A model generated the notes under the pieces. It was not told where the DNA came from, ran no database searches, and was given only the letters and a program-made list of their open reading frames with translations. Positions 13,383 through 20,848 of a DNA stretch of 22,857 bases are shown here, one piece after another. A program made the position numbers and the translations under genes. The DNA comes from an uncultured bacterium. Lineage in GTDB: Bacteria; Bacillota; Clostridia; Lachnospirales; Lachnospiraceae. The stretch lies in NCBI GenBank assembly GCA_937893485.1, contig CALBJL010000038.1, positions 1 through 22,857 on the forward strand, read 5' to 3'. Each line of letters opens with the position of its first letter. Within the stretch, counting starts at the first letter, position 1.

Positions 13383-15913
13383 CAGAAAAACAAAATATTC
13401 AAAAAATCGTAACATATATTACCGAGGGAGCGAATGACAGACAGCGGCTCGGACTGGAGCTGGAGCATCTGATCTATGATGAAGAGTATCGGGTGATTCC
13501 TTATGAGCAGATGGCTGTCTGTCTGGAAGAACTTATGCAGAAGAACGGTGGAAAGCCGTACATGCTGGATGGAAAGCTGCTGGGCGTGGAGGCAGACGGT
13601 TATGCGCTGAGCTTAGAGCCCGGCTGCCAGTTGGAGATCAGTATTGAGCCGTTGGAGGATGTGGATGAGATCCGGCGCATCTATGACGGTTTTCGGGCGA
13701 TCGCAGATCCGGTTTTTGCGGCGTGCGGCTACCAGCTGCACGAGGGCGCGGTGCTGCCGTTTGTCGCATCCGGAGAACAGCCGGTGGAGGAGATCGAATT
13801 GCTGCCGAAGGAGCGGTATCGTGTCATGGATGCACATTTTAAACAGAGTGGCACCTGCGGCGCATATATGATGCGTGCGAGTGCATCCACACAGGTATCC
13901 GTCGATTTTTCTTCCGAGACGGATGCGCTGCGCAAGGTGCGTATTTTAGAAAAACTCGCGCCGCTCATGATGCTTTTGACGGAGCAGCGCGACGGGATTC
14001 CTTTTTCGGAGCGCTGGCAGCCGCATCTGATCCGCAGCCAGATCTGGCGGAATGTCGATCCGGTGCGCTGTGGCTATCTGTCGGATTCGCTGTCCGAGGA
14101 TTATTCGCTGGAGGCTTATGCGGAGCATATTTATCATGCGGATAGCATTCTGATCCGCGAAAACGGCGTGTTGTATCCGACGCAGGGAAAGAGCGCGGCA
14201 CAGTGGTACGGTGAGCGTCCGCTGGAGGATGTCGATTATCTGCTGTCGATGTATTTTCCGCATGTGCGCATTAAAAAATATATTGAGTACCGCATTGCGG
14301 ACAGTATGCCGATCGAGGATGCGGTTGACTATGCGGCGCTGATTCGGACGATGGTTTACAATGAGGAGGTGCTGTGTGCGCTGGAACGGCTGTTTGCGGA
14401 TGTGTGTACCATACAGCAGCTTGAGGCAGCAGAGGCGGCAGTGATCGCGGATGGCTGGGATGCGGTGATCTATGGCAGACCGGTACTTGAGTGGCTGGAT
14501 GAGCTATTTGTGTGCATCGACGCAGGGATTTCTGATCCGCAGGAATTAAAACGGATTCACCGGATGCGTCCGCTGCCCCTGTTGGAGTACCAGTATCATG
14601 CGATTATCCGCGGAAATGAAGCACTGCATGCTCCGGAGGACCGCGGTATTAAGGACTATCTGAACCAGTCAACGGCAAAATACCACAACCGCGTTGTCGG
14701 CACGCTCTATGTGCCGAAGCTGTTTACGCACCGTGAGACGCGTTTGTTTGACCGTTTGATCCGGGAACTGTACGGCATTTTTGATCAGGTGATCGCACAT
14801 TATGTGCAGGATGCGGACTATCGTGCGCTGTTTGGATTTCCGAAGGAGCTGGAGGAGCTGATCCTTCAGCCGGCGTTGTACACGAGAAATATCCCGATGT
14901 CGCGGATTGATCTGTTTTTGAATGAGCAGACCAGTGAGTTTAAGTTCTGTGAGTTCAATACGGATGGAGCGAGTGCGATGAATGAGGATCGTGAGCTGAA
15001 TGTCGCATTTTCGCACAGTCTTGCCTATCAGGAGTTTGCGAAAACGCATGAATGCCACACGTATGAGCTGTTTGATTCGTGGGTGGATGAAGCGTTGCAG
15101 ATTTATCGGGAATACGCACATGATGCGCAGGCACTGCCGCGTGTGGCGATCGTGGATTTTTTGGAAAATGCGACGATCAACGAGTTTTATATTTTTAAGG
15201 AATCATTTGAGCGTCAGGGCTGTGCGGTGACGGTCTGCGATATGCGTGATCTGCGGTTTGACGGCGAGCGTTGTTATACAGAGGAATTTGGAACAGTGGA
15301 TCTCGTTTACCGGCGCGCGGTAACCTCTGATATTATGTCGCATATGGAGGATGCGAAAGAGTTTCTGCGGGCGTTCCGAAGCGGTGCATTGTGTGTGCTT
15401 GGGGATTTCCGCACGCAGATTGTGCATAACAAGATTTTATATAAGATACTGCACATGGATGAGACGATGCGTTTTCTGACCGCATCGGAGCGTGCGTTCG
15501 TGCGCGCACATATTCCGCTGACGATGTCGCTGCATGAGCTGTTTGACGGAAAACATGAGGCGCTGCGCGGGAAAGTGATGAATGAGAAAGACGGCTGGAT
15601 CATCAAGCCGGAGGATTCCTACGGCTCAAAGGGTGTGCATGCCGGTGTGGAGCTGGATTCGATAGAAGAATGGCAGCAGGCGGTACTGGCGGCAAAAGCC
15701 CTGCCGTATGTCCTGCAGGAATTTTGCACACCGTATCGTCTGGATAATATTGTATTCCGACCGGACGGCTGGCATTGGACGGATACGAGTAATCTCACCG
15801 GATTGTTCGTGTATAACGGACAGTTCCGAGGAATTTACTCACGGATCAGTTATGAACAGGTGATTTCAACCCAGTATAATGAGATGTCGCTGCCGACGAT
15901 CATCGTTGACTAG
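13379..15913 (+). CDS. GCS2-type glutamate-cysteine ligase fused to a glutathionylspermidine-synthase-like ATP-grasp domain
   Basis: 844 residues, two enzymes in one chain. The first half (about 20-400) is a GCS2-family glutamate-cysteine ligase: LGLELEHLIYD at 24-34 is the glutamate/ATP motif, and SASTQVSVDFS follows the expected pattern. The second half (about 420-840) is a circularly permuted ATP-grasp of the glutathionylspermidine synthase group: EFNTDGASAMNEDRE near 525-539, WIIKPEDSYGSKG at 740-752 (ATP-binding K743), then YVLQEFC. The usual fused glutathione enzyme GshF has a different ligase type and a different ATP-grasp, so this is a distinct architecture. It may make glutathione, a gamma-Glu-Cys amide or another small ligated peptide. 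Coupled to the upstream transporter by ATGA. Its TAG stop shares a CTAG with the convergent gene. Confidence 0.8.
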   Translation: MTEKQNIQKIVTYITEGANDRQRLGLELEHLIYDEEYRVIPYEQMAVCLEELMQKNGGKPYMLDGKLLGVEADGYALSLEPGCQLEISIEPLEDVDEIRRIYDGFRAIADPVFAACGYQLHEGAVLPFVASGEQPVEEIELLPKERYRVMDAHFKQSGTCGAYMMRASASTQVSVDFSSETDALRKVRILEKLAPLMMLLTEQRDGIPFSERWQPHLIRSQIWRNVDPVRCGYLSDSLSEDYSLEAYAEHIYHADSILIRENGVLYPTQGKSAAQWYGERPLEDVDYLLSMYFPHVRIKKYIEYRIADSMPIEDAVDYAALIRTMVYNEEVLCALERLFADVCTIQQLEAAEAAVIADGWDAVIYGRPVLEWLDELFVCIDAGISDPQELKRIHRMRPLPLLEYQYHAIIRGNEALHAPEDRGIKDYLNQSTAKYHNRVVGTLYVPKLFTHRETRLFDRLIRELYGIFDQVIAHYVQDADYRALFGFPKELEELILQPALYTRNIPMSRIDLFLNEQTSEFKFCEFNTDGASAMNEDRELNVAFSHSLAYQEFAKTHECHTYELFDSWVDEALQIYREYAHDAQALPRVAIVDFLENATINEFYIFKESFERQGCAVTVCDMRDLRFDGERCYTEEFGTVDLVYRRAVTSDIMSHMEDAKEFLRAFRSGALCVLGDFRTQIVHNKILYKILHMDETMRFLTASERAFVRAHIPLTMSLHELFDGKHEALRGKVMNEKDGWIIKPEDSYGSKGVHAGVELDSIEEWQQAVLAAKALPYVLQEFCTPYRLDNIVFRPDGWHWTDTSNLTGLFVYNGQFRGIYSRISYEQVISTQYNEMSLPTIIVD

Positions 15914-16824
15914 CAGCGTCCGGTGATGATCCACGGTGCGGGCTGCTGCTTGAATGCGTGGTTGCTGCCGAGGATTGATACGGATACCTGAATGGTCTCT
16001 GCATCACGGATGCCATATTTTTCCAGCATGGCGGGCAGTGATGCGGCGACATTGAAGTCGAGCGTATAGATCACGACACGCAGATTCGGGTTGAGCTGTG
16101 TCAGGTAAGCAAGCTCCTGCTCGGTGCTGGCGGATGCTACGAGAAATACGAGCGAGGGCACCGGACAGCCGGACATGCTGCGCTCGTCAATATGTTCGAT
16201 GATGTTGACATTGTGCAGGCCGAAATGTCCGACATTGTCCTCCATCGTGGCGCGGTCTGCCTGATTGTACTCGACTGCGGTGACAGATCCCTCGACGGCG
16301 ATCAGTGCGGATTCGATCGCGATGCTTTCGCCGCTGATGACACAGATGTCATCGGTCGGTGCGACGTTCATTTTGCTGAGGATGATCGCGCGGATCTCGC
16401 TGCCGACATAGTGGATCGAACCGCGCTGGAACAGCTCGTTTGCAAGTCCGATCTTGGCGGTGTTGCGCGCGTTCGGATTGATGATGAGCATGGCGGCGGA
16501 TGCGTTGATGCCGCGGTTGATCATGTCTTTTACATAATTGTGCAGGATCTGACCGGACGGGCTGGAACCCTCGTTGTACCATACCTCGCACTCGCCGAGC
16601 CCTGCATCCCACAGACGGTAGAAGATGTCATCGACACCGGCATTGGTGAATACCATGGTCGTTTTGTGTGCTTCTACGGTGGGAATGACGTTTTTATTCT
16701 TTTTTGTGATGTCAATCATTTTTACATGCTCGAGGTCTACGTTCGTATTCTGCGAATAATATTGCAGCCAGCTAATGATGACATCGTTGGTAAATATCTG
16801 TTTTTCTAAAACCTGCTTGTCCAT
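15910..16824 (-). CDS. CbiE/CbiT-like (CobL-type) SAM-methyltransferase-fold protein, SAM motif degenerate
   Basis: 304 residues. The order of segments follows a CbiE-CbiT (CobL) fusion. CbiE-like part: VVFTNAG-type start near 58, then CEVWYNEGSSPSGQIL (79-94). CbiT-like part: SEIRAIILSKMNVAPTDD (142-159), ISGESIAIESAL (163-174), then IQVSVSILG and APWIITG near the end. The SAM-binding motif, GxGxG in true CbiT, is reduced to ISGES, so methyltransferase activity is doubtful. No cobalamin genes are near. ATG at 16824 follows GGGAGG eight bases upstream on the minus strand. It may be a relative recruited for another role. Fold assignment rests on pattern reading only. Confidence 0.6.
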   Translation of the reverse strand: MDKQVLEKQIFTNDVIISWLQYYSQNTNVDLEHVKMIDITKKNKNVIPTVEAHKTTMVFTNAGVDDIFYRLWDAGLGECEVWYNEGSSPSGQILHNYVKDMINRGINASAAMLIINPNARNTAKIGLANELFQRGSIHYVGSEIRAIILSKMNVAPTDDICVISGESIAIESALIAVEGSVTAVEYNQADRATMEDNVGHFGLHNVNIIEHIDERSMSGCPVPSLVFLVASASTEQELAYLTQLNPNLRVVIYTLDFNVAASLPAMLEKYGIRDAETIQVSVSILGSNHAFKQQPAPWIITGRC

Positions 16825-16859
16825 ACAAAAACCTCCCGTATACATGATTCGTTGTCTAT

Positions 16860-16888
16860 ATTTTAACCGACTCATACCTATACTGCAA
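16860..16888 (-). promoter_or_regulatory. Promoter of the CbiE/CbiT-like gene
   Basis: On the minus strand TTGCAG (16888-16883) and TAAAAT (16865-16860) are 17 bases apart, 36 bases before the start codon. Confidence 0.6.
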
Positions 16889-16939
16889 GAAAAAAGCACG
16901 AAATCTTGTGGTAATTTGCATAGACATAATTTTATTAAA

Positions 16940-16968
16940 TTGCAATTTGTATATTTATACGCTATAAT
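16940..16968 (+). promoter_or_regulatory. Promoter of the NhaC gene
   Basis: TTGCAA (16940-16945) and a consensus TATAAT (16963-16968) are 17 bases apart, giving a leader of about 48 bases before the ATG at 17024. Confidence 0.7.
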
Positions 16969-17023
16969 TAAGTTCAGTTATGTAACGCACGAAAGTGTAT
17001 GAAAATAAAAAAGGAGAATAGTT

Positions 17024-18646
17024 ATGAGACAACACAAAAGAAAAATCATAGGTTTTCTGTCTGTATTTGCGTTGCTGTGTGTGATCGCTCCGATGGTTAC
17101 ACGTGCGGCGGATGCAGGCGGAGAGAGTGAACCGGCAGTATATGCTACAGCATGGGCGCTGCTCCCTGCGGTCGTAGCGATCGCACTGGCACTCATCACA
17201 AAGGAGGTATACAGCTCGTTATTTATCGGTATCGTAGTCGGTGCGCTGCTGTATGCGGATTTTGGATTTGAAGGTACTGTATTGCATGTATTTAACGGTG
17301 GATTGATCTCCGTATTGTGTGACAGCTACAATATGGGTATCCTGATTTTCCTTGTTCTGCTCGGAACGATGGTAGCGCTCATGAACAAGGCAGGCGGTTC
17401 CGCAGCATTCGGACGCTGGGCTGGCGATCATATCAAGACACGCGCCGGTGCACAGCTGGCTACGATTCTGCTCGGGGTACTGATTTTTATTGATGATTAT
17501 TTTAACTGTCTGACTGTCGGCAGCGTGATGCGTCCCGTGACAGACAAACACAATGTATCCCGTGCAAAGCTGGCATATCTGATTGATGCGACAGCTGCAC
17601 CGGTCTGTATCATTGCACCGATTTCTTCATGGGCGGCGGCAGTCAGCGGCTTCGTAGAGGGCGAGGATGGTCTGGCACTGTTTGTCAGTGCGATTCCGTA
17701 TAACTATTATGCGATTCTTACAATTGTGATGATGGTAGCGATGGTACTGATGAAGATCGAGTTTGGCTCTATGGCAGTTCATGAGCAAAATGCTAAAAAC
17801 GGAGATCTCTATACGACACCTGATCGTCCATATGCCAATATTCAGGCGGAGGAAAAGCCGGATGCCAAGGGCAAGGTGATCGATCTGGTGATCCCGATCA
17901 TCTGTCTGGTTATCTGCTGTGTCATCGGAATGATCTATACCGGTGGATTTTTCTCGGGAGAGAATTTTGTGTCAGCATTCTCTAACAGTGATGCATCCGT
18001 AGGACTGGCACTCGGCAGCTTCTTCGGTCTGATCATCACAGTTGCATTATATCTGGTACGCAAGGTATTGAATTTCAAGGAGTGCATGGATTGTCTTGCG
18101 GACGGCTTCAAGGCGATGGTTCCGGCGATCCTGATTCTGACATTTGCATGGACCTTAAAGGCGATGACTGATTCACTCGGTGCAAAGGAGTTCGTAGCGA
18201 CACTCGTATCAAACAGTGCCGGCAGCTTTATGAATTTCCTGCCCGCAGTGATTTTCCTGATCGGCTGTTTCCTCGCATTCGCGACAGGAACGAGCTGGGG
18301 TACATTCGGTATCCTGATTCCGATTGTTGTAGCTGTATTCCAGGATACGAACCATTCACTGATGATCATTTCGATTTCTGCATGTATGGCAGGTGCGGTA
18401 TGCGGCGACCACTGTTCACCGATCTCCGACACGACGATTATGGCATCTGCGGGTGCGCAGTGTAACCACGTGAACCATGTGTCCACACAGCTGCCGTATG
18501 CGATCGTAGCGGCTGCCGTATCATTTGTTTCTTATATCATTGCGGGATTTGTACAGAATGCATGGATCTGTCTGCCGATCGCGATCGTGCTGATGCTGGC
18601 AGTGCTGTTCCTGCTCAAAAATGTACATTCGCAAAAGGTGGAGTAA
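17024..18646 (+). CDS. nhaC: NhaC-family Na+/H+ antiporter
   Basis: 540 residues, with a short extra hydrophobic N-terminus (residues 8-28) and then about ten or eleven membrane spans. Family hallmarks are plain: FIDDYFNCLTVG near 165-176, SRAKLAYLIDATAAPVC, the second-half FATGTSWGTFGI and CGDHCSPISDTTIMAS. NhaC proteins exchange Na+ for H+, or in related members carry organic ions coupled to Na+/H+, across the cytoplasmic membrane. AAAAAAGGAG precedes the ATG, and a consensus promoter lies upstream. A central hydrophilic loop near 250-285 is typical. Family is firm; substrate could be Na+/H+ or, for example, malate/lactate-type exchange. Confidence 0.9.
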   Translation: MRQHKRKIIGFLSVFALLCVIAPMVTRAADAGGESEPAVYATAWALLPAVVAIALALITKEVYSSLFIGIVVGALLYADFGFEGTVLHVFNGGLISVLCDSYNMGILIFLVLLGTMVALMNKAGGSAAFGRWAGDHIKTRAGAQLATILLGVLIFIDDYFNCLTVGSVMRPVTDKHNVSRAKLAYLIDATAAPVCIIAPISSWAAAVSGFVEGEDGLALFVSAIPYNYYAILTIVMMVAMVLMKIEFGSMAVHEQNAKNGDLYTTPDRPYANIQAEEKPDAKGKVIDLVIPIICLVICCVIGMIYTGGFFSGENFVSAFSNSDASVGLALGSFFGLIITVALYLVRKVLNFKECMDCLADGFKAMVPAILILTFAWTLKAMTDSLGAKEFVATLVSNSAGSFMNFLPAVIFLIGCFLAFATGTSWGTFGILIPIVVAVFQDTNHSLMIISISACMAGAVCGDHCSPISDTTIMASAGAQCNHVNHVSTQLPYAIVAAAVSFVSYIIAGFVQNAWICLPIAIVLMLAVLFLLKNVHSQKVE

Positions 18647-18686
18647 CAGCGTTTTACGATAAATTGAAAGTGTAAAAAATAGCGTC

Positions 18687-18715
18687 TTGACACATTACGT
18701 GTATGGTGCTACTAT
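18687..18715 (+). promoter_or_regulatory. Sigma-A promoter of the truncated FMN riboswitch
   Basis: TTGACA (18687-18692) and TACTAT (18710-18715) are 17 bases apart, a strong promoter. It leads directly into the RFN-like sequence starting about 23 bases after the -10 box. Confidence 0.65.
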
Positions 18716-18737
18716 CATAACGAACAGAAACGAATAA

Positions 18738-18761
18738 ATTCTTCGGGGCGGGGTGTAATTC
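18738..18761 (+). ncRNA. FMN (RFN) riboswitch, 5' fragment only
   Basis: The sequence TTCTTCGGGGCGGGGTGTAA (from 18739) followed by TTC is the highly conserved beginning of the FMN riboswitch (usual form TTCTTCGGGGCAGGGTGAAA). In an intact RFN the next bases are CCCGACCGGCGGT and further arms; here AT-rich sequence unlike the RFN begins at 18762. So only the first strand of P1 and P2 survives. A real promoter precedes it, as expected before a riboflavin gene. The aptamer cannot fold as it stands. Confidence 0.7.
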
Positions 18762-18783
18762 ATAAACCCTGAAACCATTGAAA

Positions 18784-19020
18784 ATAGGCACTTCTAGGTA
18801 TCAGAAAATGGTTTTGTATGCCAATTGTATACCAATAGGAAAAAGAGCCTTTATATGACAATAGAATATTAGGACATCTAAATAAGTCCATATACTTGTA
18901 TTTATTATGAGTATGTGGGCTTATTTTAGTGCCTTAAAAACGAAAGACACACAAATACCCACTAATGGTCATAAAGTGCCTATATGAGCCACAGAGAGCG
19001 TCACAGAGCCTTTATATGAC
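18784..19020. repeat. Cluster of short direct and inverted repeats at the element end
   Basis: AGAGCCTTTATATGAC occurs at 18844-18859 and again at 19005-19020. ATAGGCACTT at 18784-18793 recurs inverted as AAGTGCCTAT at 18974-18983, which runs into TATATGAGCC, a relaxed form of the first repeat. The 423-base gap from 18647 to 19069 holds these, the riboswitch fragment with its promoter, and a long hairpin. No gene was seen in it. Confidence 0.6.
18880..18926. terminator. Long imperfect hairpin, possible terminator
   Basis: 18880-18896 pairs with 18910-18926 through 17 bp with two G-U pairs and a 13-base loop; the 3' arm ends in a run of T. It could stop transcription entering the element from the riboswitch promoter, or be a structural end feature. 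Confidence 0.5.
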
Positions 19021-19069
19021 CGAAATAAGAAATACGCATTTCATTGGAAGAATTACAAGGAGGAATTGA

Positions 19070-19303
19070 ATGTTTGGAACAGTAACAAAGTATTTTAGAG
19101 AAAAAGGTTATGGATTTATCCGTGGAGAAGATGGTAAATCATATTTTATTCATAATTCTAATTTGGATGATGAATATATTGAATCGGGATATTATGTATT
19201 CTTCAGACCATTTGTAAATGACAGGAGCGATTATAACGCAGGTGACATAACTGTAATTGATGCACCAGAGAGGAACAGACAGCATGGCAAAAGCAATAAA
19301 TAA
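19070..19303 (+). CDS. Cold-shock-domain nucleic-acid-binding protein
   Basis: 77 residues with the cold-shock fold: FGTVTKYFREKGYGFIRGEDG holds the RNP1 motif (KGYGFI) and KSYFIHNSNL the RNP2 motif (SYFIH). The loop and C-terminus differ from chromosomal CspA (no VEFE-type segment as usual), a form often seen in mobile elements. AAGGAGG lies seven bases before the ATG. It is the first gene after the AT-rich junction, and the next gene starts inside its end (19284). It likely binds single-stranded RNA or DNA. Confidence 0.82.
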   Translation: MFGTVTKYFREKGYGFIRGEDGKSYFIHNSNLDDEYIESGYYVFFRPFVNDRSDYNAGDITVIDAPERNRQHGKSNK

Positions 19304-19724
19304 TATGGATGATTTGGCTATTGCATTGCAGCCAGTAATGAAGAAGATGGTTGACAATATGGCGAATAGAGTATATGAGACATTGAATTTCTTTCTACAG
19401 AGATATTACGATTCATATGATCCGATTTATTATCGTAGACAGTATGACTTCTTGAGATCTGGTTTTAAAGTTGATGCAAGAATTGTCAGAGGTAAGGCGG
19501 TAGCATCGGTTTATATTGATGTGGATTATATGAGTAATTACTATGGTGTAACTGGTCAACAGGTCGCAACATGGGCGAATGAAGGTCTGCATGGTGGAAA
19601 GAATTTAGCATCTAATACACCTCATGTATGGGATGAAACAATGGCAAATACTGTAGACAATAGAGCATTGGTAAGAGATACAGTTGCTTATTTAAGAAGT
19701 CAAGGATTCACAGTCAGAGTATAA
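19284..19724 (+). CDS. Phage-type small protein, HK97 gp10-like
   Basis: 146 residues. The helical start (NMDDLAIALQPVMKKMVDN) is followed by YYDSYDPIYYRRQYDFLRSG, which recalls the Y-x-x-x-x-Y-R-R-x-x-L-x-x-S pattern of HK97 gp10-like tail-completion proteins. Then comes a beta stretch (VASVYIDVDYMSNYY). This family match is tentative. ATG 19284 is chosen over an earlier in-frame start because AGAGGA precedes it; it overlaps the cold-shock gene end by 20 bases in another frame. The gene is 18 bases upstream of an HU-like gene, in one run of short AT-rich genes. Confidence 0.5.
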   Translation: MAKAINNMDDLAIALQPVMKKMVDNMANRVYETLNFFLQRYYDSYDPIYYRRQYDFLRSGFKVDARIVRGKAVASVYIDVDYMSNYYGVTGQQVATWANEGLHGGKNLASNTPHVWDETMANTVDNRALVRDTVAYLRSQGFTVRV

Positions 19725-19742
19725 GGAAGGAGGATTGACACA

Positions 19743-20042
19743 ATGAGATTACTTAAACAGGATGTAATAAACAAATTAGCTGAAAAGACAGGCTTATATA
19801 AAAAAGATGTACGAGCTGTATTAGATTCATTCCATGAGTTAGTCTATGAAGAATTGGACGCAGATAATTCAATTCTTATCACAAATCTTTTTAAGGTTGA
19901 GCCAATAACAGTTGATTCAAGAAAAAGATACAGTCCGTATGTGGATGATAATTACTATATTGATAAAGAGCATAGGAATGTAAAAATTACCCCTAGTACA
20001 AATCTTATTGACAGTGTAAAGAAAACAGAAAGTAAAGGATGA
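19743..20042 (+). CDS. HU/IHF-like DNA-binding protein
   Basis: 99 residues. The N-terminal half matches the HU/IHF dimerisation region: VINKLAEKTGLYKKDVRAVL, then FHELVYEELDADNSILITNL and FKVEP. The usual arm, GRNPxTG in HU, is replaced by DSRKRYSPYVDDNYY, and the C-terminal helix VKITPSTNLIDSVKK is present. Variant HU proteins of this sort are common in phages and conjugative elements. AAGGAGGA precedes the ATG. Its TGA overlaps the next ATG (20039). It probably bends or packages element DNA. Confidence 0.8.
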   Translation: MRLLKQDVINKLAEKTGLYKKDVRAVLDSFHELVYEELDADNSILITNLFKVEPITVDSRKRYSPYVDDNYYIDKEHRNVKITPSTNLIDSVKKTESKG

Positions 20043-20620
20043 TTAAAATGGAATATATTAAGAATTTAGAAGAGAAGAAAAGGATAATCCAGTTATTAAC
20101 TATCTCTATGTGTTCAGCACCAATGACACCGAGTAAGAATTTTATATTGTCACAGTGGTATAAGAGATGGGGAGATTTTGGCAGAGGTAAAACAATATTA
20201 AGACTGTATAAAGGTCATTTGGTTAAAACAAAAGGACAGGCAAGACTAGACGGTGATAATTGTGTCTTTGAATTTCCAGAACTTGATGCAATATTACAAG
20301 ATACGGTTGATGAATATGTAAACAAATATGCCCATAAAGCAAGTAACAAAGCTACTTTTCGTAAAAATATTAAAATTTTTGCCAGAGATTTAGAAACATA
20401 CAGAGAGGCGTGCGCAGATAATCTCAACAAGATATTACAAGAGAGTGGAAGTAAATATGTTGCCCAAAATACAAGTTACTATTTAAAACATTACAAAAGT
20501 GGTCATCTTACAAAGGGATTTATGGATCTTGCAAAGTATTCTTTGATTTACGATGGGAAGAAACTGTATAGCGGCACATATGACGATGTATTGCGATTTC
20601 TTGGAAAGGGGAACAAGTGA
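20039..20620 (+). CDS. Hypothetical element protein
   Basis: 193 residues; I do not recognise it. It is basic (many Lys/Arg), mostly helical, soluble, with no signal or membrane span and no obvious catalytic motif. The middle part, YVNKYAHKASNKATFRKNIK, is strongly basic and could bind nucleic acid. ATG 20039 overlaps the HU-like stop (ATGA), so the pair is probably coupled; ATG 20048 is an alternative. After its TGA the same frame stays open for 32 more codons to 20719, ending in a Lys/Ser-rich tail, which may be a trimmed C-terminus or a fragment of another gene. Confidence 0.6.
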   Translation: MIKMEYIKNLEEKKRIIQLLTISMCSAPMTPSKNFILSQWYKRWGDFGRGKTILRLYKGHLVKTKGQARLDGDNCVFEFPELDAILQDTVDEYVNKYAHKASNKATFRKNIKIFARDLETYREACADNLNKILQESGSKYVAQNTSYYLKHYKSGHLTKGFMDLAKYSLIYDGKKLYSGTYDDVLRFLGKGNK

Positions 20621-20734
20621 ATTACAATCGGCACATACACCGATTCAAAAAATATGATGGATATTTCCCAACAGGCAGGAAGTAAAAGAAAGTCTGTATC
20701 AGAGATCAAGAATATCTAACGTGCAATTCTACAC

Positions 20735-20753
20735 ATTTCTCAATATGAGAAAT
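20735..20753. repeat. Perfect 8-bp-arm palindrome
   Basis: ATTTCTCA (20735-20742) and TGAGAAAT (20746-20753) with a three-base centre. It lies in the 228-base gap before the NUMOD-like gene. It has no T-run, so it is more like an operator than a terminator. Apart from the open tail up to 20719 nothing else was seen in this gap. Confidence 0.5.
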
Positions 20754-20848
20754 TGAATAACACGACTGCTGCATATAGTGTTTATTAAGGGGAACGAATT
20801 TTAGTTTACCTTTATTTCTTGACCTCTGATTTATCAAAAAGGAGGACT

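Noticed and set aside
16192..16809. 205-codon open frame on the plus strand
   Set aside because: Lies wholly antisense to the CbiE/CbiT-like gene, is Asp/Val-rich as expected of a mirror frame, and has no ribosome site.
17935..18486. 183-codon open frame on the minus strand
   Set aside because: Antisense shadow of the NhaC gene, whose frame has clear family motifs.
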